Positions 18,067 to 25,650 of a DNA stretch of 64,000 bases are shown here, one piece after another. The notes under the pieces were generated by a model. That model had not been told where the DNA came from. It made no database searches and was given only the letters and a program-made list of their open reading frames with translations. Position 1 is the stretch's first letter. Each line of letters opens with the position of its first letter. Source of the DNA: an uncultured Flammeovirgaceae bacterium (lineage in GTDB: Bacteria; Bacteroidota; Bacteroidia; Cytophagales; Cyclobacteriaceae); the NCBI GenBank assembly GCA_937883755.1, contig CAKZYA010000058.1, positions 186,001 through 250,000 of the forward strand. Reading direction: 5' to 3'. A program made the translations under genes and the position numbers.

Positions 18067-18990
18067 TTACATTGCTGATTGGTCTAGCGCATAGGACTGC
18101 CGAGCCGCTTCCAGTATGGCCTGTTGCTCATCATTGAATTCCAGATGAGTTGTCGTGTGCCAGAAGCTTTGTTCAATACGCTCCAAAGCATCTTCCAGCA
18201 TATCAATCAGTAGCGAAGAAGTCTGCCCTGCTAACCAGTCCTCATACTCTACTTCTTGTTCTTCCGCCCGTAAGATGATCTCTTCGTTTACGTCTTCCCA
18301 TCGCTCCAGCCAATCAGCCAATTGCTCTTGGTTAAGCGGGGTGCTTTCGGTGGCTTCAGTAAATTGGTTGAGAAGTTTCTGGAAACGTCGCAGTAGGGCT
18401 TGATTCATTTGTTGTTCCTCTTTGGCCTGCTGCAACAGTTGTTGCTGCTCAGCCTTTGACTTCCGCTTAAGACGAGTTTCTTCCAAAGCGAGTTTGCGTT
18501 CTTCTTGAGCTAATCGCTGCGCTTCCAACTCTTGTCGTCGGCCTTGCTGCCGGAGTTGCTCCATTTCCCGTTCGTGCTCCAGTTGAAGCCGGAGTTTTTC
18601 CACCTCGGCATTCACCGGCGAGGCTGCGGCAGCGGGGGGCGGCGGGGTCTCAAAACCCTTATCCGCTGTCTCAAACGAGGATTGAGACACTTTTGAGACA
18701 TTCTCATAACCAGTCTGAGACACTGTCTCAATCTCATCGTCTTCTGTCTCAAAATTATCATAGTCATCACTTTCTGACTCATTATCTTCGATATCATAGT
18801 TCTGAGCATTTAAATATAGCCTTCTATCATATTGCACTTCTGTCTCATCAGTCTCATTATCCGTATCAAAATCTGAAATAATCCGATACACGCTAGCCCT
18901 GCTGATATTAGTTTCAGCTACTATTTCGGAAACGCTCCGCCCCTCTTGATAAAGTTCGGTAACCCAAAGTTTCTTTTCATCAGATAACAT
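18067..18990 (-). CDS. HTH protein with acidic region and coiled coil
   Basis: A 307-residue protein with no recognised full-length family. Residues 1-45 form a Hin-type helix-turn-helix (EGRSVSEIVAETNISRASVYRII). An acidic, serine-rich stretch follows (50-115), then a proline/alanine linker, then a long Glu/Arg/Gln coiled coil (about 130-215) and an acidic helical C-terminus. It looks like a DNA-binding scaffold or regulator. Its gene is convergent with the serine recombinase, suggesting a paired role in the mobility module. Confidence 0.65.
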   Translation of the reverse strand: MLSDEKKLWVTELYQEGRSVSEIVAETNISRASVYRIISDFDTDNETDETEVQYDRRLYLNAQNYDIEDNESESDDYDNFETEDDEIETVSQTGYENVSKVSQSSFETADKGFETPPPPAAAASPVNAEVEKLRLQLEHEREMEQLRQQGRRQELEAQRLAQEERKLALEETRLKRKSKAEQQQLLQQAKEEQQMNQALLRRFQKLLNQFTEATESTPLNQEQLADWLERWEDVNEEIILRAEEQEVEYEDWLAGQTSSLLIDMLEDALERIEQSFWHTTTHLEFNDEQQAILEAARQSYALDQSAM

Positions 18991-19092
18991 TGAATGTAAG
19001 AATTTAAGTGGTACAAATTGAGATTCTCATTATCGAGAATCTCGTTCTAAGTGAATTTAAAAGTGGTGCTTTTTAAGCTGTGGTTAGTTCTA

Positions 19093-20355
19093 CTAATCTA
19101 GATTATCCAGGTATTCTTTAAGCTTATGAAGTCTATCCAAGTACGGAAGGCAAATTTCTAAACCTCTGTATTGTTCTATTAATGCGAGGTGATTATCTAT
19201 GAACTGTTTTGGGGTTAAAATAATCAGGTGACTTTCCAGCCTTATTGGTGAGTTAGGTATCAAACAGCTCTTAAAAAATGATTTTAAACTTCTGATTATT
19301 TGACCCTGATTTACCCCTTTGTTTAAGATAGAAATGCTATGTTCTTCTTCATGAATGGCCGCTTCACTGTTTTTTTCTATTGGCACTTCCTCTTTTTTCC
19401 AGACGTTATCTTCATTTTCAACATGTGAAATATAAGTTTTTATTCTCCTTCTATCAGGATAATTATGCTGTAAGGCTTGATTATTTCTACTAAGTGATAT
19501 CGGTGTTAGTTGACCATACTGTAATCCTTTGGCTATTGTTTTATAAGCATTCTTGTGGTCACGAACATTTCTCTTATTGTCAATTGCATTTCGTAATGCT
19601 AATTCAGCTTCTTCATAATCAACCTCCCCACCGGCTACATATCCACCCAGTAATCTAGATGCATTTAGTAGTACACTGTGTTTTTCACCGTCTTGAGCTT
19701 CTTCTATCATTTTCAGTGCGGTTGAGATAGGATTGTAAGTCTCATAGTTCTGATATTTCTCACTTCTACTATTATATTTTCTACTTATCCTTCGTTGAGG
19801 TACATGATACTTACGCAAAGGTATAGCGTCTAAATTCCAATATGCTTCAGTGTCATATGAATAATAACGTAAACGGCTTACGTCCGAACAGGCTTTATCT
19901 ATGAATATTCCGTAACATTCAAATGATTTGTGCAGATAATTAAAGTGTTGTTTGTGCTTGTCAGGATGTGCGATTCGTATTAGCATCCAATATCCTTTAC
20001 CAGAAACTGAAATTCCACAATAAGCTACTTCTGGAAGCTTTTTAAATTCTTCTTTTAGGTTATCGAAGTTGGATAGATGCTTGTTTTCAGCAAAATCTAT
20101 ATCCACAGCTATAAAACCACTGTGCCGAACTAATGAAGATGCTTTTCGCTGAGAAAAGACGCCACTAGGCGTAATACATGGTAGTATTTTTTTTGCCTCT
20201 TTGCGTTTCTGGTCGCCCTCTACATTTCGTATTTTGTCTACTTGAGTTTTAAACTCACTTGTAGTTAACCACTCAGCTAGAGTTATTTGATCTGCTGGAT
20301 TATTGCAGAAGCAGTTCTCGAAGAGGCTGACCGAAACATCAAAAATATTGTTCAT
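19093..20355 (-). CDS. BT4734/VirE N-terminal domain protein
   Basis: A 420-residue protein with the BT4734-like (VirE N-terminal) domain at about residues 30-185: SGFIAVDIDFAE, then GKGYWMLIRI, then DVSRLRYYSYD. The fold is primase-like, and such proteins accompany DUF3987 helicase-like proteins in Bacteroidota islands. A helical region follows (EEAELALRNAI), and the C-terminal 120 residues are not recognised. A role in element replication is inferred from family and from the DUF3987 gene just upstream (gap 93 bp). Confidence 0.72.
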   Translation of the reverse strand: MNNIFDVSVSLFENCFCNNPADQITLAEWLTTSEFKTQVDKIRNVEGDQKRKEAKKILPCITPSGVFSQRKASSLVRHSGFIAVDIDFAENKHLSNFDNLKEEFKKLPEVAYCGISVSGKGYWMLIRIAHPDKHKQHFNYLHKSFECYGIFIDKACSDVSRLRYYSYDTEAYWNLDAIPLRKYHVPQRRISRKYNSRSEKYQNYETYNPISTALKMIEEAQDGEKHSVLLNASRLLGGYVAGGEVDYEEAELALRNAIDNKRNVRDHKNAYKTIAKGLQYGQLTPISLSRNNQALQHNYPDRRRIKTYISHVENEDNVWKKEEVPIEKNSEAAIHEEEHSISILNKGVNQGQIIRSLKSFFKSCLIPNSPIRLESHLIILTPKQFIDNHLALIEQYRGLEICLPYLDRLHKLKEYLDNLD

Positions 20356-20448
20356 CGCATCAGTATAATTATGTAAGAATACTTATTAGTAATTGACAAA
20401 ATTGACATATATCATTAAAGTCAATTTTGTCAACTGAATATTCAGGTA

Positions 20449-22041
20449 CTAGCTTAAAAAAAGCTGAGGGTTGATATGATATTCAAAGCTAGGATTGCGT
20501 CCACTTGAGGCAGTCCGTTCGGGTTCGTATTCGTACAACCAGTTTAACTCACAAAGTTTGTCTAGTGCTGCCTGAATAGTATTTTTGTCCTGCTGTAGCA
20601 TGCTGTAATTTTTTCGTACCACATCCCGTAGCTTAAAGGGATTGGGTAGGTCTTGTTTTAAAATTTTTCGGCTTAATACGGTGGTGGCTTGTTGACCTTG
20701 CCCGAGACCCTCATAAATCCTCGTAGCGTGACTTTCTAGATATTCACACCATTCTTTCGCCATATAAAAGGCACTTGGACTTACTGGCCCAGAAGCCTCA
20801 CTTTCGGCAATATCTATGATATGAAAAATTAGAGCAAGACTAGGCAAAAGGCTTCGGTATTTGCCGAAATGTTCTTGTTGGATAGGACTCAAATCTGGAC
20901 TCTCAAGTTTAATCTCTAACGCTTCAGCCCAATCAAGATAGCTCGATTGAATATTTTTATCAAACCTGAAGTATGGCGTACTTTCGTACTGATCAGTTAC
21001 CGCCCCTAATCTTCCATAGTCAGCTTCAGCAATTTTTTGATAAAGCTTAAAAGCATCTTCTTTTGCCTGTTTATTTACCTCTTTGTCCATTCTTCCCGTC
21101 CTGCGAAAATAATCCGGATAGATTAGTAATTGAAGCCTTTGAATTAATCCATCGTTGTTTCCTTTGATTGCACTAAAAAATAACTTGGCTAGTTTATCAG
21201 GTTGAATTGTTCCAAAAAGAGATAAACAGAAACTTTTCACAAATAGAGAACCACCGCTGACCCGATCTCTTCTGTAATCGCTATTACCATTCCAACCAGT
21301 CAGGTAGGCGGCTCTATCTTCTTCGCGCCCTGACTTGTCAAAGCTACGTAATAGGCCATCCAACTCATCACGAATAACAATGAAGCCCTGAGGGTTTTCC
21401 TTAGCTATCATGATGATCTTCTCCATCGTTGAATCCATTATAATAAACCTTTTTTCAGTAGGCTCTTCTGGTTCTTCTTCATGTAGCTGTTCTAATTTAC
21501 ATCGATATGCAATTTTATTAATCTTACCTTTTTTAAGCTCAGTGTCTACCTTCTTACAACTGTCTTCGTAGATTGTTTTTTCTATTGAATAGTCCTGTTG
21601 TTTTTTTTTGTAGCTTTCCCTTTCTATGGTTTCAAGCCGTACAAGTGGATTTAAAGCAACTTTCATTGCTGGGCTTTTTAACCTAGATGGTGCGGCGACA
21701 ATGCCTCCGTAGAGGTTTGGTATGATCGAGAAGTTATCGCGTTGCTTCGGGCGTATCTCACAGCGAGTACCAATTAATGATCCAATAGCAACTATGGCTG
21801 GAACTGCAATAAAGTCTAGTGGTACTTCCATCCGTTTTGCCTCGTCTGAAACCCATTCTCGTAGAGGTATTGGAATCATCTCTAAAGTCATAGGTAGAAC
21901 CTCAGGTAGAGAATTGACTTTTAGTTCTGGTCTGTTATTACGAAAATGTTCTTCAACTTCTTCTGGAATAGAAGGACTGTGGTTATTTAGACTAGTCCCA
22001 TTAGGAATAAATCCAAAGGTTTTTTGTAAATTGTCAAACAT
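20449..22041 (-). CDS. DUF3987 (YfjI-type) replication-associated protein
   Basis: A 530-residue DUF3987 protein. The N-terminal region has PLDFIAVPAIVAIGSLIGTRCEI followed by a GGIVAAPSRLKSP loop in the place of a Walker A motif; the centre has FIVIRDELDGLLRSFDK and SLFGTIQPDKL. Family members resemble ATPases of mobile elements and often follow a primase-like gene. The Walker A here is not canonical (PSRLKSP rather than GxxxxGKS/T), which is usual for the family. Probably part of the replication module. Confidence 0.75.
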   Translation of the reverse strand: MFDNLQKTFGFIPNGTSLNNHSPSIPEEVEEHFRNNRPELKVNSLPEVLPMTLEMIPIPLREWVSDEAKRMEVPLDFIAVPAIVAIGSLIGTRCEIRPKQRDNFSIIPNLYGGIVAAPSRLKSPAMKVALNPLVRLETIERESYKKKQQDYSIEKTIYEDSCKKVDTELKKGKINKIAYRCKLEQLHEEEPEEPTEKRFIIMDSTMEKIIMIAKENPQGFIVIRDELDGLLRSFDKSGREEDRAAYLTGWNGNSDYRRDRVSGGSLFVKSFCLSLFGTIQPDKLAKLFFSAIKGNNDGLIQRLQLLIYPDYFRRTGRMDKEVNKQAKEDAFKLYQKIAEADYGRLGAVTDQYESTPYFRFDKNIQSSYLDWAEALEIKLESPDLSPIQQEHFGKYRSLLPSLALIFHIIDIAESEASGPVSPSAFYMAKEWCEYLESHATRIYEGLGQGQQATTVLSRKILKQDLPNPFKLRDVVRKNYSMLQQDKNTIQAALDKLCELNWLYEYEPERTASSGRNPSFEYHINPQLFLS

Positions 22042-22068
22042 AAAATGATCTTATTTTAGAATGTAACC

Positions 22069-22101
22069 GCGAATAAGCTTTGCCCAGCTTATTCGCTTTT
22101 T
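22069..22101 (+). terminator. Strong hairpin with T-run
   Basis: A perfect 11-bp stem GCGAATAAGCT/AGCTTATTCGC with a 7-base loop, followed by six T residues on the plus strand. Both neighbouring genes are on the minus strand, so it would stop antisense transcripts or act as a structured site between them. Confidence 0.5.
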
Positions 22102-22168
22102 TATGCATGCTAGTGTCGTGAACTCTTCTGTTTTTTCAGAATGCTGTATTTGAAAAACGAGATATTAA

Positions 22169-22471
22169 TTATACTGATCCATTCGGAGTATTATCATTAA
22201 GATACCGCTCAATAGAAGCTTTTTCAATCAGCGTCTTTCGTCCAGATTTAGCATAACTAAGATTTCCTTCCCGCATGAGTTTGTGAACATGCCCCTTACT
22301 GCACTGAAGTTTTTTCTGTGCTTGAGAAATTGTGCAGTGTGTGTTTTCGTCAGAGTCGTATAATTTTTCACTAAGAACCCCTTGGTAATCTTCCAATGCG
22401 TTGAATATGCAATCGTAAATCATTGCCTTTAATTCTGACTCATCCATACGTGTTATAATTTCTCTTTGCAT
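22169..22471 (-). CDS. Excisionase-like helix-turn-helix protein
   Basis: A 100-residue small DNA-binding protein. The C-terminal half is a MerR/excisionase-type HTH_17: CTISQAQKKLQCSKGHVHKLMREG, then LSYAKSGRKTLIEKASIERYL. Proteins of this type in Bacteroidota islands act as excisionase or as repressor of the module. It sits between the integrase side and the replication genes, and an array of 10-bp repeats lies upstream of it. Confidence 0.8.
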   Translation of the reverse strand: MQREIITRMDESELKAMIYDCIFNALEDYQGVLSEKLYDSDENTHCTISQAQKKLQCSKGHVHKLMREGNLSYAKSGRKTLIEKASIERYLNDNTPNGSV

Positions 22472-22601
22472 CTGAGTAAATTGTGTTGATTATCACAAAT
22501 CACAGAAGAAAAATCCTACATTCCATTACAAATAGCGACATGTCATAAAGTCGCTATGAAAAGGGGGAATAATGCATTTAGAGGTGAGTAAGGGATATGT
22601 T

Positions 22602-22653
22602 TTCGCAGCGAAATTGTAGGAGACTGTAGTAAAATGTAGGGGTCTCCTGCGAA
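22602..22653. repeat. Phased 10-bp repeats inside nested palindrome
   Basis: Three adjacent 10-bp units beginning TGTAG (22615-22624, 22625-22634, 22635-22644) lie inside an inverted-repeat frame: TTCGCAG (22602-22608) with CTGCGAA (22647-22653), and GGAGAC (22619-22624) with GTCTCC (22642-22647). A fourth, inverted copy (CCTACA) is near 22516. They are upstream of the HTH gene and look like an operator or replication-origin iterons. Confidence 0.5.
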
Positions 22654-22669
22654 ATAAGAATATGTATAA

Positions 22670-23482
22670 TCACGATTTCATATGTTCTGAAAAATATTTC
22701 AACGCCTTTCTCATGATCTCATCTGATCTTTTTGAGTCAGTATGATTTCTAGTTGGCTCGGGATCGTTAATATATTGCTGAAAAAGCAGCATTCTTTTTC
22801 CTTTCTTAAGATTTTGATTAAATAATCCTCGCTCAACAGCAGCTAGTACAAACCCCCGAATTGTACCTTTATCCGCAATACATCTTCCTTTTTCATCTTG
22901 TAAATTAAAATGTCTAATAGCTTGATCTACGAGAGTCTTATTCTCACCGCTAATAAAGAGTTGCTCGATAATTTCCAACTTATTTTCTGAATTTTCTTCT
23001 TTAAAACTTCCCAGACCTCTATTTTTTAAGAAATTTAATGGCGTCCAAGTATTATCTTCATTTTCAGGCGAGTAAATATCTAAATTAACATCATGTGCTT
23101 TCGCAAGTGTTTTTATAAACCATTGCAGGGGTTGTAATGACTCATGAATAATGACTGCGGTACCGGCTGGATAATGCCTAGTTTCATCATTAGTTAAGTG
23201 AATAGATATTTCTGCTTTAGAGTCGTGGTCTATACTTCTAAAAGTATCATTTAAAAATGACTGAATGAGACCTAAGAAAGCAGGGGCGATTTCAGGGTTT
23301 TTACCTAGTTGATTTGCTAAATCCTCCTTTAGCTCTTCTGACTTTACTGAGACACTATTCTGAAGCTCCGCGTCTTTATTCATAATTGGAAAAGCAGTGC
23401 CTGACGTGGTGATTCTGCTAACTCTATAATTATAGTAAATCCAGTAGCAATCCTTCAGCTCTTTGAATATTGTTAAATTCAT
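22670..23482 (-). CDS. Island protein of unknown function
   Basis: I do not recognise this 270-residue soluble protein. No membrane segment or clear catalytic motif is visible. It has a central mixed alpha/beta part with HYPAGTAVIIHESLQPL and a helical C-terminus. An alternative ATG at codon 34 (MNKDAELQ) would give 237 residues. It lies between the integrase and the HTH gene on the same strand, with a 21-bp gap to the integrase, so it may be co-expressed and work in integration or its control. Confidence 0.55.
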   Translation of the reverse strand: MNLTIFKELKDCYWIYYNYRVSRITTSGTAFPIMNKDAELQNSVSVKSEELKEDLANQLGKNPEIAPAFLGLIQSFLNDTFRSIDHDSKAEISIHLTNDETRHYPAGTAVIIHESLQPLQWFIKTLAKAHDVNLDIYSPENEDNTWTPLNFLKNRGLGSFKEENSENKLEIIEQLFISGENKTLVDQAIRHFNLQDEKGRCIADKGTIRGFVLAAVERGLFNQNLKKGKRMLLFQQYINDPEPTRNHTDSKRSDEIMRKALKYFSEHMKS

Positions 23483-23503
23483 TGTTTCTAAAATATAGTC
23501 ACG

Positions 23504-24894
23504 TTAGCCTACTAAAGCCTTCCTAACAAGAGCCATTTGGGATACCTTTGGAATATTGACGTATTTTGAAAAACTCCGATAGTCTTTATGACCGGTAAAT
23601 TGCATTACTACCTCAGCAGGAACACCTTTTAATAGTAAATTCGTGGCAAATGTACGTCGGCCAGTATGGGTGGTAATGAGTTGAAATTTTGGAAAAGTAT
23701 GAGTGGTTTTTGCTTTCCCCTTATATTTGTTTACTTCGAATGGTTCATTTATCCCTACTTGTCTACATAGTTCTTTCACATACAGATTCATTTTTTGATT
23801 TGTGATAGGATGAATTTCCTTTGACAATAGTTGACTTGTAATCTCATTTGCTTCGCTTGTTAGAGGAATATCTACAAACTCACCTGTTTTTTCTTGACGA
23901 ATGTGAATTAAAGGATTGCCCTCATGGTCTTTCTTTAAGTGCTCAGATTTAATCCGACTGTAATCTGAATAGCGTAAACCGGTCAAGCAGGATAATAGGA
24001 ATAGTTGTCTGACATTATAGAGATAGCCTTTTGCTTCATAATTCCGGAGGTTGTTAAGATCTGCGTCTGACATTACTACTTTAATATCATCAGGTTGTTG
24101 AATGGGTGTAAAATGTTTGTAATCAGTATTATCAGTAAAAAGTGATTTAAACTTTTTAGAGAATATTTATGCTAAAGCTTTGATTTTCAATTCATTAAAA
24201 CGAATAATTTGCTCAGCTTTTGATACAATTTATGCTATACTTTGTATCACTTAAACTTACTGAGTATGAAGCTATTCCTATGAATCTAATACCAAAAGTT
24301 TAAATCACTTCTAAGTTTAAATTTCACACACCAATTCAAAAAAGATTTGAAATTATCTATGTACTTAGCAGTAGTCTGAGTATTTATATTTGCGTACTCA
24401 TAAAACCAGGATTGAAGGGAATTCAAGCAGCGGGAATCAATTTCATCTAGATGAAAGGGCTGATTTTGATGTTTTTCAAATGATCGTAAGTGGTTTTCTA
24501 AAGCATTGTACTTTACAAAACTCCTTTTCGCAAAATGATTTTTCTTAGCGGTCAAATATTTTCTCCAACTATCCCAGAAATTGTTCTTAGCCTTTGGTAT
24601 TTTTCTAGGAAGTAACTTAGCCTTTAAATAATTACTATCTGGTTTGATGCCCTGGGATAACGCATTTAAATATACATCTAAAGCCTTCTTCTTATATGCC
24701 CTTAAATATCTATTGAGTAATATCGCATTTGGATTGGCTGATAGCACGGTTTGAGTTCTTTTACTCCAATGTTTTGGGTTAATTGATACACGAGTATACA
24801 GTTTAATGTAAACATTCTTGCCATCTCGGATAACGCATACAACTCTAGTTGAAGTTGCTGAAGGTCTTTTTAAGATTAGGATCGAAGTAGCCAT
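23504..24894 (-). pseudogene. Tyrosine integrase split by MITE insertion
   Basis: Two frames of one integrase: an N-terminal arm/core-binding part (24894 to about 24315) and a catalytic part (to 23504). The catalytic set is present: R in TGLRYSD, HTGRR, GHKDYRS and the nucleophile Y in FSKYVN. The break is the 173-bp element at 24139-24311. Deleting it plus one TAA target copy (176 bp) joins KFKL to TDNTDY in frame and gives a 404-residue protein, the normal size. The ATG at 24894 begins MATSILIL. The catalytic fragment has its own ATG at 24073, but without the core-binding domain activity is unlikely. Confidence 0.88.
24139..24311. mobile_element. MITE-like element, copy 2, inside integrase
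   Basis: A 173-bp element similar to 16963-17136 with the same terminal inverted repeats (17 of 18 bases; the first base is A rather than G). It is flanked by a 3-bp duplication TAA at 24136-24138 and 24312-24314. It has no coding capacity. Its insertion interrupts the integrase after codon KFKL and adds a stop (TAG) a few codons into the element. Confidence 0.88.
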
Positions 24895-25060
24895 AATGAT
24901 GAGTTTCACTAAAGTTAGCAAAAACTATAATGGGGTAACACTTGGGGTAACAAAAAAATACACTTCAGTGAATAATGATGAATCTCTACACACTAAAAAA
25001 CAGGGAATTTGGTCAATCAAGGGACATGCGAATACATCATAGTGCACTGGAATGCATAAG

Positions 25061-25081
25061 TTCAAGTCCCTCACCCTCTGC
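25061..25081 (+). repeat. attR-like copy of tRNA-Ser 3' end
   Basis: TTCAAGTCCC followed by TCACCCTCTGC matches the T-loop to acceptor end of tRNA-Ser at 3798-3818 with two mismatches. TTCAAGT is still a valid T-loop, so this is probably the original tRNA 3' end displaced by the island. It lies 167 bp from the integrase start. Confidence 0.8.
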
Positions 25082-25190
25082 ATCTTACATTCATCCAACA
25101 CTAAAACCCCTTAAATTTCAGGATTTGAGGGGTTTTACTTTTTTAGGATAACCATATTATTCATGGATTCTCGTAACTTATGAGCCCCAT
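25069..25190 (+). repeat. tRNA-Ser flank duplicate, copy 1
   Basis: The sequence from CCTCACCCTCTGC through a terminator hairpin to about 25190 is repeated at 34776-34897, nearly identical for about 94 bases and then diverging. It marks the junction between the two accreted segments. Confidence 0.75.
25103..25147 (+). terminator. Terminator in tRNA-Ser flank, copy 1
   Basis: The stem AAAACCCCT...AAAT pairs with ATTT...AGGGGTTTT (25103-25136), followed by a T-rich stretch. The identical structure recurs at 34810-34843. It was probably the native terminator of tRNA-Ser. Confidence 0.7.
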
Positions 25191-25225
25191 TTCTTGATTT
25201 CTTAGTAGGGCACCGAATAAGCTAA

Positions 25226-25500
25226 AAGCGATGGAAACGGGCTTACAAAGAAAAAGATGAAGAAGGATTAATCAACAGCAAGCCTTGTCCTGAAAACCCC
25301 AAGCTCAGAACGCTGCTTCCCATAGAGGAGATAATTATCCACTTACGGAAGACCTATCATTTAGGGCAAAAGCGGATCATTCAGTCCGCCAATGCGGTGG
25401 CATTGCGAAGATTTGGGAATTAGGCATGTGTATATCCGGCCTCGCAGTCCGAACCTCAATGGGAAGGTAGTCGCAGTGGAACTGAGCGATATCATGTTAC
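25226..25500 (+). pseudogene. IS481-like transposase remnant
   Basis: A degraded transposase. The first frame reads KRWKRAYKEKDEEGL...PIEEIIIHLRKTYHLGQKRI and stops at 25421. A different frame then gives VYIRPRSPNLNGKV, the signature C-terminal motif of IS481-type transposases. The catalytic core between them is missing. The rest of the interval 25191-25650 holds no gene I can support. Confidence 0.6.
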
Positions 25501-25650
25501 TGATAGTGAAAGAAAAATGTTATTTTCGTTCGTTTATCCTAGTTTTGATTGACACAACTATAGATTAATCATTGCTCTCATCTAAGTGTTGTCAATAGTT
25601 TGTTGAGTAATAGCTTATCTTACTGAGTATTCAAATATGAACATAAAGTA

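Larger units (their letters stand above)
3818..25081. mobile_element. tRNA-Ser genomic island with defence cargo
   Basis: An island of about 21.3 kb bounded by the tRNA-Ser 3'-end repeat. A tyrosine integrase gene ends 167 bp inside the right repeat. The right part encodes integration and replication functions; the left part carries a type I restriction operon and a HipA-like pair. No relaxase, type IV secretion or phage structural gene was found, so it is not a self-transmissible ICE or a full prophage. The integrase is broken by a MITE-like insertion, so the island is probably fixed unless an integrase acts in trans. Confidence 0.8.

Noticed and set aside
24818-25042. Open frame of 74 codons antisense to the integrase start
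   Set aside because: It overlaps the integrase 5' end, has no recognisable features and lies in the att-proximal region; it is likely a chance frame.
3818-25081. Integrative conjugative element
   Set aside because: No relaxase, coupling protein or type IV secretion genes were found in any frame.
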